This document shows positions 34,774 to 42,311 of a DNA stretch of 64,000 nt, piece by piece (position 1 is the first letter of the stretch; each line of letters starts with the position of its first letter). The notes beneath the pieces were generated by a model. The model worked only from the letters and a program-made list of their open reading frames with translations. It was not told where the DNA came from and searched no databases. This stretch comes from Holophaga foetida DSM 6591. GTDB lineage: Bacteria; Acidobacteriota; Holophagae; Holophagales; Holophagaceae. The stretch is taken from contig NZ_KI912268.1 of NCBI RefSeq assembly GCF_000242615.2, positions 1,257,725-1,321,724 on the forward strand. The letters run 5' to 3'. Position numbers and translations under genes: made by a program.

Positions 34774-35778
34774 CTAAGTATTGAATACGCCGGCAAGCCT
34801 CTCTCCGCATTCAGGGCAGGCCCCATGCCAGAGCTCCAGGCTGCTCACCTCGAAGCCCTCTCGCTCGATCAGGCTGCGCCCGCAGGCATGGCACCAGGTA
34901 GTACCCCCATCCTCGTCCCGGACGTTGCCTAGATACACGTATCGAAGCCCCTGCCCTTCCACGATCTCCCGGACCCGTTGGAGGGTGGACAGGGGGGTCC
35001 GGGGGCGATCCAGGAGCTTGTAATCGGGATGGAAAGCACTGAGATGCAGGGGCACCCCAGGCCCAAGGCGTTCCATCATCCATTGCCCCTGGGCCTCCAG
35101 TTCGGCCTCGCCATCATTGGCACCGGGAATCACAAGGGTTGTCACCTCCACCCAGGTGCGCTTCCTTTGGGCCAGGTATTCCAGGGTCTCCAGCACCGGG
35201 CCCAGACGCGCAGAGCAGTAATCGCGGTAGAAGGCCTCCGTGAAGCCCTTGAGATCGACATTGGCGGCATCCATGGCATCGAAGAAGCTCTCCCGGGCCT
35301 TGTCGGAGATGTAGCCCGAGGTCACCGCCACCGCAGCCAGTCCTGCCTCTCTGCAGGCGGCGGCAACCTCAAGACAGAACTCAGCGGAGACAATGGGCTC
35401 GTTGTAGGTGAAGGCCACTCCCAGGCAGTCCTGGGCCAGGGCCATGCGCACGATATCCTCGGGCCGGGTGGCATGGAGGCGGGCCTGCCCCCGGCTCAGG
35501 GGCCAGTTCTGACAGAAGGAGCACCCCAGGTTGCAGCCGATGGTCCCGAAGGAGAGCACCTGGGCCCCTGGATGGAAGTGGTAGAGAGGCTTCTTCTCGA
35601 TGGGGTCCACACAGAAGCCACTGGATACGCCGTAGGCATCGGTAACGAGCGCGTGCCCCTCCGCCCGGCGCACCTGGCAGAATCCCTTATCGCCATCGGC
35701 CAGACGGCAGCCCCTGGGGCAGAGTTCGCAAAGCACACGCCCACCCTCCAGGGATCGCCACCAGCGGGCGGAGTTCAT
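34774..35778 (-). CDS. amrS: AmmeMemoRadiSam system radical SAM enzyme
   Basis: This 334-residue protein carries the radical SAM cluster motif CNLGCSFC near residue 82-89. It also has N-terminal (CELCPRGC) and C-terminal (CHAC, CPEC) cysteine pairs characteristic of the AmmeMemoRadiSam radical SAM protein, related to pyruvate-formate-lyase activases. The family modifies or makes an unknown product with a Memo/LigB-like partner. Its start overlaps the partner stop as ATGA. The usual AMMECR1-domain member is not in this window. Confidence 0.9.
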   Translation of the reverse strand: MNSARWWRSLEGGRVLCELCPRGCRLADGDKGFCQVRRAEGHALVTDAYGVSSGFCVDPIEKKPLYHFHPGAQVLSFGTIGCNLGCSFCQNWPLSRGQARLHATRPEDIVRMALAQDCLGVAFTYNEPIVSAEFCLEVAAACREAGLAAVAVTSGYISDKARESFFDAMDAANVDLKGFTEAFYRDYCSARLGPVLETLEYLAQRKRTWVEVTTLVIPGANDGEAELEAQGQWMMERLGPGVPLHLSAFHPDYKLLDRPRTPLSTLQRVREIVEGQGLRYVYLGNVRDEDGGTTWCHACGRSLIEREGFEVSSLELWHGACPECGERLAGVFNT

Positions 35779-36587
35779 GGCCGTTCACTTCGCAGGATGG
35801 CGATGAGATAGCCCACCCCGAAAGGGCCTTCATAGGAGAGGAAGCGATGCCCCACGGGCCTACTCCCAAGGAGAGGGGCCGCCACCATCAGGCTCTCCGT
35901 CACATCCTCCGCCGCCAGTTCCCGCAAGTCCACGGAGATCCTGACCACATCGCCGGGTCGGCCTGCCCGGACGCAATCCACCACCGCCTGATCGAAGTCC
36001 CGGGCCCTGGGATGGAAGCCCGAGGGAGCCCCCGGCAGGAGGCGATGGCTCATGTCCCCGGAAGCCACCAGCCCCCAGGACCTTCCCCCTTCGGCCATGG
36101 CCTCCCCCAGGGCCAGTGCAAAGCATTCCACGAGCGCCTCGCTGGACTGCCAGGGGAAACCCAGGATCAGGACCTTTCCCTGATAGCCGGCTTCCCGGAG
36201 GAACCATAGGGGAACCAGGGCACCGTGATCCATCGGGCTGTCATCGGAGGGGTCCAGAGGCACCCGCTTCTGCAGGGAGGCCCGCGCCAGGGCATCGGCC
36301 GCATCCAGGTCCGCATGGAAAGACATGCGCAGCTCCGGTCTACCGAAAGGGGCGAAGCTCCCCACCCATCGGCCTCCGCTCTTCCAGGTGAAGGCACCTT
36401 GGTGCCTGGGGGCATGGGGAGAAAGGACCACCAAGGTCTCGGGCTCCGCCGCCACCAGCACCTGTGCAGCCTCGGCCATGGCCCGGGTGGTGGAAACACA
36501 GTCCCCGCCCCGTTCTCCCGAAATGGCCGGGATCACGATGGGGGCGTGGCACATGAGAACGGCGACACGGGGAGGGAGAAGGGGCAC
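35775..36587 (-). CDS. Memo/LigB-like protein of the AmmeMemoRadiSam system
   Basis: This 270-residue protein has the class III extradiol dioxygenase-like (LigB) fold shared by Memo proteins: CHAPIVIPAISGERG at the start, VVLSPHAPRHQG near 60 and SGDMSHRLLPGAP near 180 supply the likely metal ligands. The GTG at 36587 is chosen because GGAGG lies six bases upstream and the frame before it does not fit. It overlaps the radical SAM gene by ATGA. In many genomes this domain is fused to AMMECR1; here it is free-standing. Confidence 0.72.
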   Translation of the reverse strand: MPLLPPRVAVLMCHAPIVIPAISGERGGDCVSTTRAMAEAAQVLVAAEPETLVVLSPHAPRHQGAFTWKSGGRWVGSFAPFGRPELRMSFHADLDAADALARASLQKRVPLDPSDDSPMDHGALVPLWFLREAGYQGKVLILGFPWQSSEALVECFALALGEAMAEGGRSWGLVASGDMSHRLLPGAPSGFHPRARDFDQAVVDCVRAGRPGDVVRISVDLRELAAEDVTESLMVAAPLLGSRPVGHRFLSYEGPFGVGYLIAILRSERP

Positions 36588-36656
36588 AGGGCACCTCCAG
36601 GGAGGGAAGATGCACCACCCTATCGGTCGAACCCGAAGAGCAGGCAAGATTGAGAC

Positions 36657-37334
36657 ATGTCCCAGGCCCCCCCCCTTCCCCAGCAGTGGCCTTTCGCCCC
36701 CAGAGCGCCCCTGGCTCCGGTGGCCCTGCGCGAAGGCGTCTCCCTTCCCAGCCTTGGCTGCAGCTGGAACCTGGAGGCCGCAGCCGGGCTGCAGCTCCCG
36801 GAAGCCGCATCGGAGATCCCCTCGGCCTTCGGGCGTGGGGGCGTGATCCGGGCCGGAGATCTGGTGCTCCGTCCCTATCGGCGCGGGGGCTTAGTCCGCT
36901 TCATCAATCGCCGGACCTATCCCGACCCCGTGCGCTTCCGCCAGGAACTGGAGGTCCACCGGGCCCTGTGGGAGGCCGGATTCCCGACCGTGGAACCCCT
37001 GGGCATCGCCCACCGCCGCCGGGGCTGGGGGGTGGAAGGCGTCCTCCTCACGCGCTATGCCGAGGCCACGCCCTGGCCAAAGTGCTGGGAAAGCCCCGGG
37101 GTGCTCCCCGCCCTGGGGGCAGCCATTGATGCCCTGGTTGAATGGCACCTCTGGTCCCCGGATCTCAACGCCACCAACGTGATGGTGGGGGACCAGGGCA
37201 TCCTGCTGCTGGACTGGGACAAGGCCCGCTGGACCGATGCCCCCGACCTGCGGGAGCGCTACCGGGAGAGGCTCGCGCGGAGCCTGCGGAAGCTCGGGGC
37301 GCCAGAGGAGATCCAGCAGGATTTTATGCAGTAA
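36657..37334 (+). CDS. kdkA: Kdo/lipopolysaccharide kinase-like protein
   Basis: The 225-residue protein matches the KdkA/WaaP kinase fold (PF06293), which phosphorylates Kdo in the LPS inner core on the cytoplasmic side. The N-lobe shows GRGGVIRAGDLVLRPYRRGG, and the catalytic loop reads HLWSPDLNATNVMV in place of H-x-D-L-N-x-x-N, followed by LLLDWDKAR (the metal-binding aspartate). It is divergent from the AmmeMemoRadiSam genes by 69 bp. The catalytic loop is slightly unusual but carries the needed Asp and Asn. Presence implies a Gram-negative LPS core. Confidence 0.8.
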   Translation: MSQAPPLPQQWPFAPRAPLAPVALREGVSLPSLGCSWNLEAAAGLQLPEAASEIPSAFGRGGVIRAGDLVLRPYRRGGLVRFINRRTYPDPVRFRQELEVHRALWEAGFPTVEPLGIAHRRRGWGVEGVLLTRYAEATPWPKCWESPGVLPALGAAIDALVEWHLWSPDLNATNVMVGDQGILLLDWDKARWTDAPDLRERYRERLARSLRKLGAPEEIQQDFMQ

Positions 37335-37395
37335 AAAAGCAAGTTAGTCCACAGATAAACAGGATGGACACAGACAAATAAGTCATCCAGGGGCA

Positions 37396-37524
37396 GGGTG
37401 CTTGGGGCGCCCCGCTTCGCGGGGGCGGACGGCTACGCCGCCCGCGTTCCGGAAGGGACAGGCGGCGGAGGCACGCACGCGTGCCATAGCCGCCTGTCCC
37501 TCCCGGAACCAGCCCCAAGCACCC
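37396..37524. repeat. Dispersed structured repeat, copy 3 (core only, new outer stem)
   Basis: This copy keeps the internal arms of copies 1 and 2: GCCCCGC-TTC-GCGGGGGC, then CGGC-TAC-GCCG, then GTTCCGGAAGGGACAGGCGGC paired with its partner (one mismatch) and the tip GGCACGC-AC-GCGTGCC. The outer stem is a perfect 13 bp, GGGTGCTTGGGGC (37396-37408) with GCCCCAAGCACCC (37512-37524), whose sequence is unrelated to the outer stem of the other copies. Flanks also differ and look like another common intergenic sequence (ACAGGATGGACACAGAC at about 37360 and GCCTGTGTCTATGG at about 37549). It lies in the 521-bp gap between the 3' ends of kdkA and bamD. Confidence 0.75.
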
Positions 37525-37667
37525 AGGTTGAACTCCCCTATCCGCGTCGGCCTGTGTCTATGGCCATAAAAACTTGAAATCAAGATGCATTCAGTTATAC
37601 ATTTGACCCGATGAGCGCCAACTTATTGCGCCCACCCATGTCACACTCATGATTAATTGACTTTGTC

Positions 37668-37688
37668 GCGTGTTGGCACGCTTTTTTT
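37668..37688 (+). terminator. Possible terminator with T-run
   Basis: GCGTG-TTGG-CACGC is followed by TTTTTTT. The stem is short and it lies 330 bp after kdkA, so its role is uncertain. Confidence 0.45.
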
Positions 37689-37697
37689 ATCCTTCCC

Positions 37698-37749
37698 ATC
37701 CTGTCTATCCTGTCTATCCTGTCTATCCTGTCTATCCTGTCTATCCTGT
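37698..37749. repeat. 9-bp tandem repeat, about six units
   Basis: ATCCTGTCT is repeated in tandem, with the last unit degenerate (ATCCTGTTG). The unit resembles the reverse complement of the ACAGGATGGACACAGAC flank of repeat copy 3. It probably varies in copy number between strains. Confidence 0.9.
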
Positions 37750-37855
37750 TGGAAACCTTTTAACAGGGCAGCGGGCGAGACAAATCAATCATTGCGACGA
37801 CATGGGCGATCCGTCCAGAACCTGATCAGATCGCCCGGTCGCCCGTCAGCAGTCT

Positions 37856-38806
37856 TCAGCTATCCAGCTCTTCCTTGATGTGGGTCTGGCCCATCTCAAT
37901 GAGGCGGTCCTTGGCCCGGGAGGCCCACGAGCTGTCGGGGTAGCTCTCCACCAGTTTCTGGTAGTAGGAGCGCGCCTCGGCGCGGTAGGCATCGATCTCG
38001 GTGCGCTCCAGTGCCTTGAGTTCCTTCCGGTACTGGTCGAGCTCGGACTTGCTCAGGCTGGAGAGTTCGTCCTTCTGCACCCTTTCCAGATAGGTCTTCT
38101 GGAACTGTTCCATGGCCTGGGGAGGCAGAAGTTTCTGGCGCATGGCCTCCCCGAGGTAGTAGTAGGCCCGCTCCCGGTCCACGTAATCGGGGTAAGTCTC
38201 CAGAAGCTGCTTGAGCCTCGCCTCAGCCCCGGCGAAGTGGTTGCTCTTGGTATAGAAGACACCCACCATCAGCTCGGATTCCGCCAGCCGTCGCCAGCAC
38301 TGAGTGATCTTCGACTTAGCCTCAGCGGCGTAGGGGGAGCCAGGGTTGTCCGCAACAAGCCGCCGGAAGGCCTCAATGGCCTTGCGGGTGGAATTCTGGT
38401 CCCGCTCCGCGTTCTCGATGGTGGCGTAGTGGCAGAGGGCGATGCGGTACTGCGCGTAATCCCGACGCTCATGCCGGGGGAAATAGCCAAGGAAGCTCTG
38501 GTATTCCACCAGAGCCTCTGGGTAGGTGCTGGTGGTGCCGAAGAAGAAGCTGTCGGCGATGAGGAGCTTCGCCTTGGGGAATTCCGGGCTGGAGGGATAA
38601 CGTTCCTCAATGGCCCGAAGGGTCTTGCGGCCGGCATCCCACTCCTTGTGCTTGAGGAGGTTTTCACCCTCCCGCAGGAGCCTGGCCACCTCGGCATTAT
38701 CGACCTTGGGAGGGGTGGCCTTGGCCTTCTTGCTGCACCCAAGCCCTCCGCCCAGGACAAGAGCCCCGAGGGCGGCAGCGGCGAGATAGGTTCTGGCGTG
38801 CATCAT
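37856..38806 (-). CDS. bamD: Outer-membrane assembly lipoprotein BamD-like
   Basis: This 316-residue lipoprotein has a signal peptide with lipobox GLGC, then a lysine-rich linker and about five TPR-like repeats (for example LLIADSFFFGTTSTYPEALVEYQSFLGYFPRH). BamD is the essential TPR lipoprotein partner of BamA in outer-membrane protein insertion. A related YbgF- or ComL-type TPR protein is possible, but the length and N-terminal DAGRKTLRAIEERYPSSPEFPKA suit BamD. The start at 38806 (or 38803) follows GAGGA. The gene is 17 bases after the alpha/beta hydrolase gene, on the same strand. Confidence 0.85.
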   Translation of the reverse strand: MMHARTYLAAAALGALVLGGGLGCSKKAKATPPKVDNAEVARLLREGENLLKHKEWDAGRKTLRAIEERYPSSPEFPKAKLLIADSFFFGTTSTYPEALVEYQSFLGYFPRHERRDYAQYRIALCHYATIENAERDQNSTRKAIEAFRRLVADNPGSPYAAEAKSKITQCWRRLAESELMVGVFYTKSNHFAGAEARLKQLLETYPDYVDRERAYYYLGEAMRQKLLPPQAMEQFQKTYLERVQKDELSSLSKSELDQYRKELKALERTEIDAYRAEARSYYQKLVESYPDSSWASRAKDRLIEMGQTHIKEELDS

Positions 38807-38823
38807 GGAGGATCCTCTGGAAC

Positions 38824-39765
38824 TCATACTGACATGGCGGAAGTGCCCGTGGGGTTCCCAAGGCGCATCAGCCAGGCTTCGACCAGGGCCTGGGCCTCGT
38901 TCCGGCGGAGGTCGTGGAGCACCTCATGCAGGAAGCCCGTCAGGGTGTGCCGTTCCAGGAGCCCTGCCGGGACAGAGTCCCAGAAGTCCTCCGAAGCCCC
39001 GGGATCCACCACCGTATCATTCCCAGCCTCCAGGAGGAGGATCGGCCGATCCAGTTCCTGCCCCAGCCCCATCAGCACCCGCCTTCCCTCGTCCAGCGCC
39101 ACGGGGAAGGCAGCGGTGACGAAGTGATGACAGAGAGGATCCGCCCAGTACCGCTGGACCAGGATGGGGTCCGAGCAGACTCGGCTCTTGTCCCCAGGCA
39201 GATCCAGGGGGCGATGGGGGGCTAAGCAGTAGAGCAGGCGCTGGAGCAATCGCATCAGAAGGCCGATGTTCCTCAGCCTGAGGGCCGGGCTCGTGAGTAC
39301 CAAGCCCTCCATGGCGTCGGGGTGCCAAAGGAGGGCGAGGAGGGCCACCAGCCCGCCGAAGCTGTGGCCCAGCAGGACCTGTGGATGGGTGGGGGGCGCC
39401 GGGGCCGGAACCCCATCCACCATCCGGGGGGTCGACGGCGCATCGTGGTGTCGTTCCTGACGGAGAAAGCAGGTCAAGTCCTCGACGAAACCCCGGATCC
39501 CGTCGGCATCCCCCCGGATTCCCGCACTGCGCCCGAAGCCGCAGTGATCCATGGCCGAGACTGACCACCCCAGGGAGTGGAGCCAGTGGGCCGTGTGACG
39601 GTAGCGCTCCGAGTGCTCCCCGTAGCCGTGGGCAAGCACGACGCGGCCACGGGGACTGGGATGATCCCAGCGACAGAAGGCCAGGGGCGCATTCCCCCGC
39701 CCCAGCATCACCCCGCGAAAGGTAGGCTCCAGATCATCAGGAAGGAGGGTCGTCGTTTCGCTCAT
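38824..39765 (-). CDS. Alpha/beta hydrolase, monoacylglycerol lipase-like
   Basis: This 313-residue protein belongs to the serine hydrolase family PF12146 (monoacylglycerol lipase/lysophospholipase). The oxyanion stretch VVLAHGYGEHSERY lies near 42-55, the nucleophile elbow is GHSFGG near 132-137, and the later D and H of the triad are expected in EAGNDTVVDP and LTGFLHEVLHD. It has no signal peptide. It lies 17 bases from bamD and may share its transcript. Substrate unknown. Confidence 0.85.
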   Translation of the reverse strand: MSETTTLLPDDLEPTFRGVMLGRGNAPLAFCRWDHPSPRGRVVLAHGYGEHSERYRHTAHWLHSLGWSVSAMDHCGFGRSAGIRGDADGIRGFVEDLTCFLRQERHHDAPSTPRMVDGVPAPAPPTHPQVLLGHSFGGLVALLALLWHPDAMEGLVLTSPALRLRNIGLLMRLLQRLLYCLAPHRPLDLPGDKSRVCSDPILVQRYWADPLCHHFVTAAFPVALDEGRRVLMGLGQELDRPILLLEAGNDTVVDPGASEDFWDSVPAGLLERHTLTGFLHEVLHDLRRNEAQALVEAWLMRLGNPTGTSAMSV

Positions 39766-39877
39766 CCCGAACAGGATAGCGGGCCGGATAGGTCTGGCGT
39801 GTTTCAGGAAGGCTCCGAGCACGTTAAAGTGGAGCGACACCCCGCCCAGCGGGGTCCTTTTCTGTTGCCGAGGGACC

Positions 39878-40984
39878 ATGGATTTTGAAAGCCTGATGCG
39901 GGCCAAGAACGAGCTGGAGCCGCGGGTGCGCCAGCTGGTGGCCCACCTGGACCCCGAGCGCAAAGCCCTTGAACTGGAGCAGATCGAAGAAAAGTCCGCC
40001 GCCCAGGGATTCTGGGATGACCCCGATGCCGCCAAGCCAGTGCTCAAGGCCCGGGGGCTCCTCACGGAGGATATCGCCACCGCCAAGCGCCTGAACGGGG
40101 GCCTGGACGATCTGGAGACGGCCCTGGAGCTCTCCCGGGATGACGCAGACATGCTGGGGGAAGCCGAGGCCGTGGAGGCCAGCCTCCGCCAGGACATTGA
40201 GGGTGCCGAACTCCGCATGATGCTCAGCGGCGAGCTGGATCAGATGAACGCCATCGTGGCCATCGCCCCCGGGGCAGGCGGCACCGAGAGCTGCGACTGG
40301 GCCGCCATGCTCCTGCGCATGTATCTGCGCTACTGCGAATCCAAGGGCTGGAAGACCGAAATGATCGACTACCAGGATGGCGACGAAGCTGGCGTCAAGG
40401 GCGCCACCTTCATCGTCACCGCTCCCTACGCCTACGGCTACCTGCGGGCAGAAGCCGGGGTCCACCGCCTGGTGCGCATCTCCCCCTTCGACTCCGCCAA
40501 GCGGCGCCACACCAGCTTCGCGGCGGTCTACGTCAGCCCCGAGCTGGACGACACCATCAATGTCGACATCCCGGACAAGGATCTGCGCATCGATGTCTTC
40601 CGGGCCTCGGGCGCCGGTGGCCAGCACGTGAACCGCACCGAGTCCGCCGTGCGCTTCACCCACCTCCCCACGGGCATCGTGGTGAGCTGCCAGAACGAGC
40701 GCAGCCAGATCAAGAACCGCGCCACGGCCCTGAAGGTGCTCCAGGGACGCCTTTACGAAGTCAGGCTCCGGGAGCATGAGGCGCGGGTCGCCGCCGCTTC
40801 CGGCGAGAAGTCCGATGTGGCCTGGGGCAGTCAGATCCGCTCCTATGTCCTCCAGCCCTACCAGATGGTCAAGGATCACCGGACCAACTGGGAGACCAGC
40901 CAGACCCAGAAGGTCCTCGACGGGGATCTGGACGACTTCGTCCGGGCCCAGCTGCTGGCCAAGTCCCTGAAGACCGAAGGCTGA
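39878..40984 (+). CDS. prfB: Peptide chain release factor 2
   Basis: This 368-residue protein ends translation at UGA and UAA. The GGQ loop appears as GAGGQHVNRT near residue 248, and the codon-recognition SPF motif as RISPFDSAKRRHTSF near 205. The ATG follows GAGGGACC. Many bacteria make RF2 by a programmed +1 frameshift at an in-frame UGA near codon 25. Here that place reads CTG GAC with no UGA, so this gene is translated without frameshifting. Downstream cobS is four bases away. Confidence 0.95.
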   Translation: MDFESLMRAKNELEPRVRQLVAHLDPERKALELEQIEEKSAAQGFWDDPDAAKPVLKARGLLTEDIATAKRLNGGLDDLETALELSRDDADMLGEAEAVEASLRQDIEGAELRMMLSGELDQMNAIVAIAPGAGGTESCDWAAMLLRMYLRYCESKGWKTEMIDYQDGDEAGVKGATFIVTAPYAYGYLRAEAGVHRLVRISPFDSAKRRHTSFAAVYVSPELDDTINVDIPDKDLRIDVFRASGAGGQHVNRTESAVRFTHLPTGIVVSCQNERSQIKNRATALKVLQGRLYEVRLREHEARVAAASGEKSDVAWGSQIRSYVLQPYQMVKDHRTNWETSQTQKVLDGDLDDFVRAQLLAKSLKTEG

Positions 40985-40987
40985 TCC

Positions 40988-41719
40988 GTGCGCGCCATCG
41001 TTGCCTCCTTCCGCTTCCTCACTCGCATCCCCATGCCCGGCCCTGAGACACGGGTTGAGGACTTGGCCTGGGCCGTGGGCTGGTTCCCCCTGGTGGGGGC
41101 TGTCGTGGGATTGGGCACCTCCGCCGCATTCTTCTTCGCGATGCGCTTGTGGCCGGCCCCGGTGGCGGCGGTGCTCGCCATCGCCTTCGGCCTCCTGCTG
41201 ACAGGGGGCTTCCATGAGGACGGCCTCACGGATGCCACCGATGGCCTCGGGGGCGGTTGGACCCGGGAACGGATCCTCGAGATCATGAAGGACAGCCGCA
41301 TCGGCGCCTACGGTTCCATGGCCCTCTGGGCCACGCTGACCCTGCGCTGGGCCTGTCTGGTGGCCCTGGACCGCAAGGCCCTGTGGCTCCTGCCCCTGGC
41401 CATGGCCTGGGGGCGCTGGTCCGTGTGCCTGATCCTGCGGATGCTGCCCTCCATCAGCCAGGGCCTGGCCAAGGAGGTCCACAAGGACCTGAAGTGGGGC
41501 GCCTTTGCCCTGGCCACCTTCCTGCTGGTCGTGGCCAATGCCATCGCGTGGCACTTCGGAGTGCGGACCATCGGCAGGATCGGGCTCTCTGCCATCGGCA
41601 TCACCCTGCTGTGGGTCCTCTACCTCCGTCACCGCCTGGGGGGCCACAGCGGCGACACCCTGGGAGCCGGGAATCAGCTGGCGGAAGCCGCCGCCCTGCT
41701 TGCGATGCTCGCCCGATGA
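40988..41719 (+). CDS. cobS: Adenosylcobinamide-GDP ribazoletransferase
   Basis: This 243-residue integral membrane enzyme joins adenosylcobinamide-GDP and alpha-ribazole in the last part of B12 synthesis. The first 30 residues carry FRFLTRIPMPGP, and the signature GFHEDGLTDATDGLGGGWTRERILEIMKDSRIGAYG (about 78-113) is complete. The GTG start follows GAAGG. It overlaps cobC by ATGA. B12 is needed by the corrinoid protein at 21419 and similar enzymes. Confidence 0.95.
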   Translation: MRAIVASFRFLTRIPMPGPETRVEDLAWAVGWFPLVGAVVGLGTSAAFFFAMRLWPAPVAAVLAIAFGLLLTGGFHEDGLTDATDGLGGGWTRERILEIMKDSRIGAYGSMALWATLTLRWACLVALDRKALWLLPLAMAWGRWSVCLILRMLPSISQGLAKEVHKDLKWGAFALATFLLVVANAIAWHFGVRTIGRIGLSAIGITLLWVLYLRHRLGGHSGDTLGAGNQLAEAAALLAMLAR

Positions 41720-42282
41720 CCCCCCTCTTCCTCCTTCGCCACGGGCCGACCCAGGCCTCCCAGGGCGGGGCTCCCTGCGGCAGCCTTGATCTCCCCGTGA
41801 TCGCCGAGGGCCAGGCTCAGTGGCCCCAGATCAAGGCGGAGCTCCTGGGCAAGGGCATCGAGCGGGTCCTGACCTCGGACCTCCAGCGGGCCCGCCTCCA
41901 CGCTGAAGACCTTGGCCTTCCCTGCCTCGTCCTTCCGGGGCTGAGGGAGCAGGCCTTCGGAGAGTGGGAGGGCATCCCCTGGTCCGAGATCAAGGGTGCC
42001 GACTACTTCTTCGCCAATACGGTCCAGGGCGCCCCCCCCGGCGGTGAATCCTTCGCCCGCTGCGCAAGCCGGGCCTTGATGGCCCTCCAGGGTGCCCTGG
42101 AAGGTGAGCAGCCCACCCTGGTCCTGGCCCACGGCGGCTCGCTACGCGCCATCCTCGCCCACTTCCTGGGCCTCACCCTTGATCGCGCCCTCGACCTTTC
42201 CTGGCAGCCCTTCGGCCTCACCCGGTTGGATGTCTACGGACCCAACCGGGCGGTGCTGAGGTACCACAACCGCACGGTCTGA
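41716..42282 (+). CDS. cobC: Alpha-ribazole phosphatase/histidine phosphatase-like
   Basis: This 188-residue protein is a histidine phosphatase: LLRHGPT at the start (catalytic H), a further conserved FGEWEG and the second histidine in LVLAHGGSLRAI. CobC removes the 5'-phosphate of alpha-ribazole phosphate, and its overlap with cobS by ATGA supports this job over a generic phosphoglycerate mutase-like role. Confidence 0.85.
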   Translation: MTPLFLLRHGPTQASQGGAPCGSLDLPVIAEGQAQWPQIKAELLGKGIERVLTSDLQRARLHAEDLGLPCLVLPGLREQAFGEWEGIPWSEIKGADYFFANTVQGAPPGGESFARCASRALMALQGALEGEQPTLVLAHGGSLRAILAHFLGLTLDRALDLSWQPFGLTRLDVYGPNRAVLRYHNRTV

Positions 42283-42311
42283 GGGACATCGAAGGCCACC
42301 CCTTTCAGCGC

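Noticed and set aside
37698-37749. Tandem array considered as a CRISPR
   Set aside because: Units are contiguous and only 9 bp, with no spacers and no cas genes.
37657-37878. Reading frame with repeated LSC units
   Set aside because: It is produced by the 9-bp tandem array and has no start context or homology.
39878-39970. Programmed frameshift in prfB
   Set aside because: The usual in-frame UGA is absent (CTG GAC at the site), so no frameshift is needed.
39824-41647. Long minus-strand frame opposite prfB and cobS
   Set aside because: prfB and cobS on the plus strand have full motifs; the opposite frame is low-complexity.
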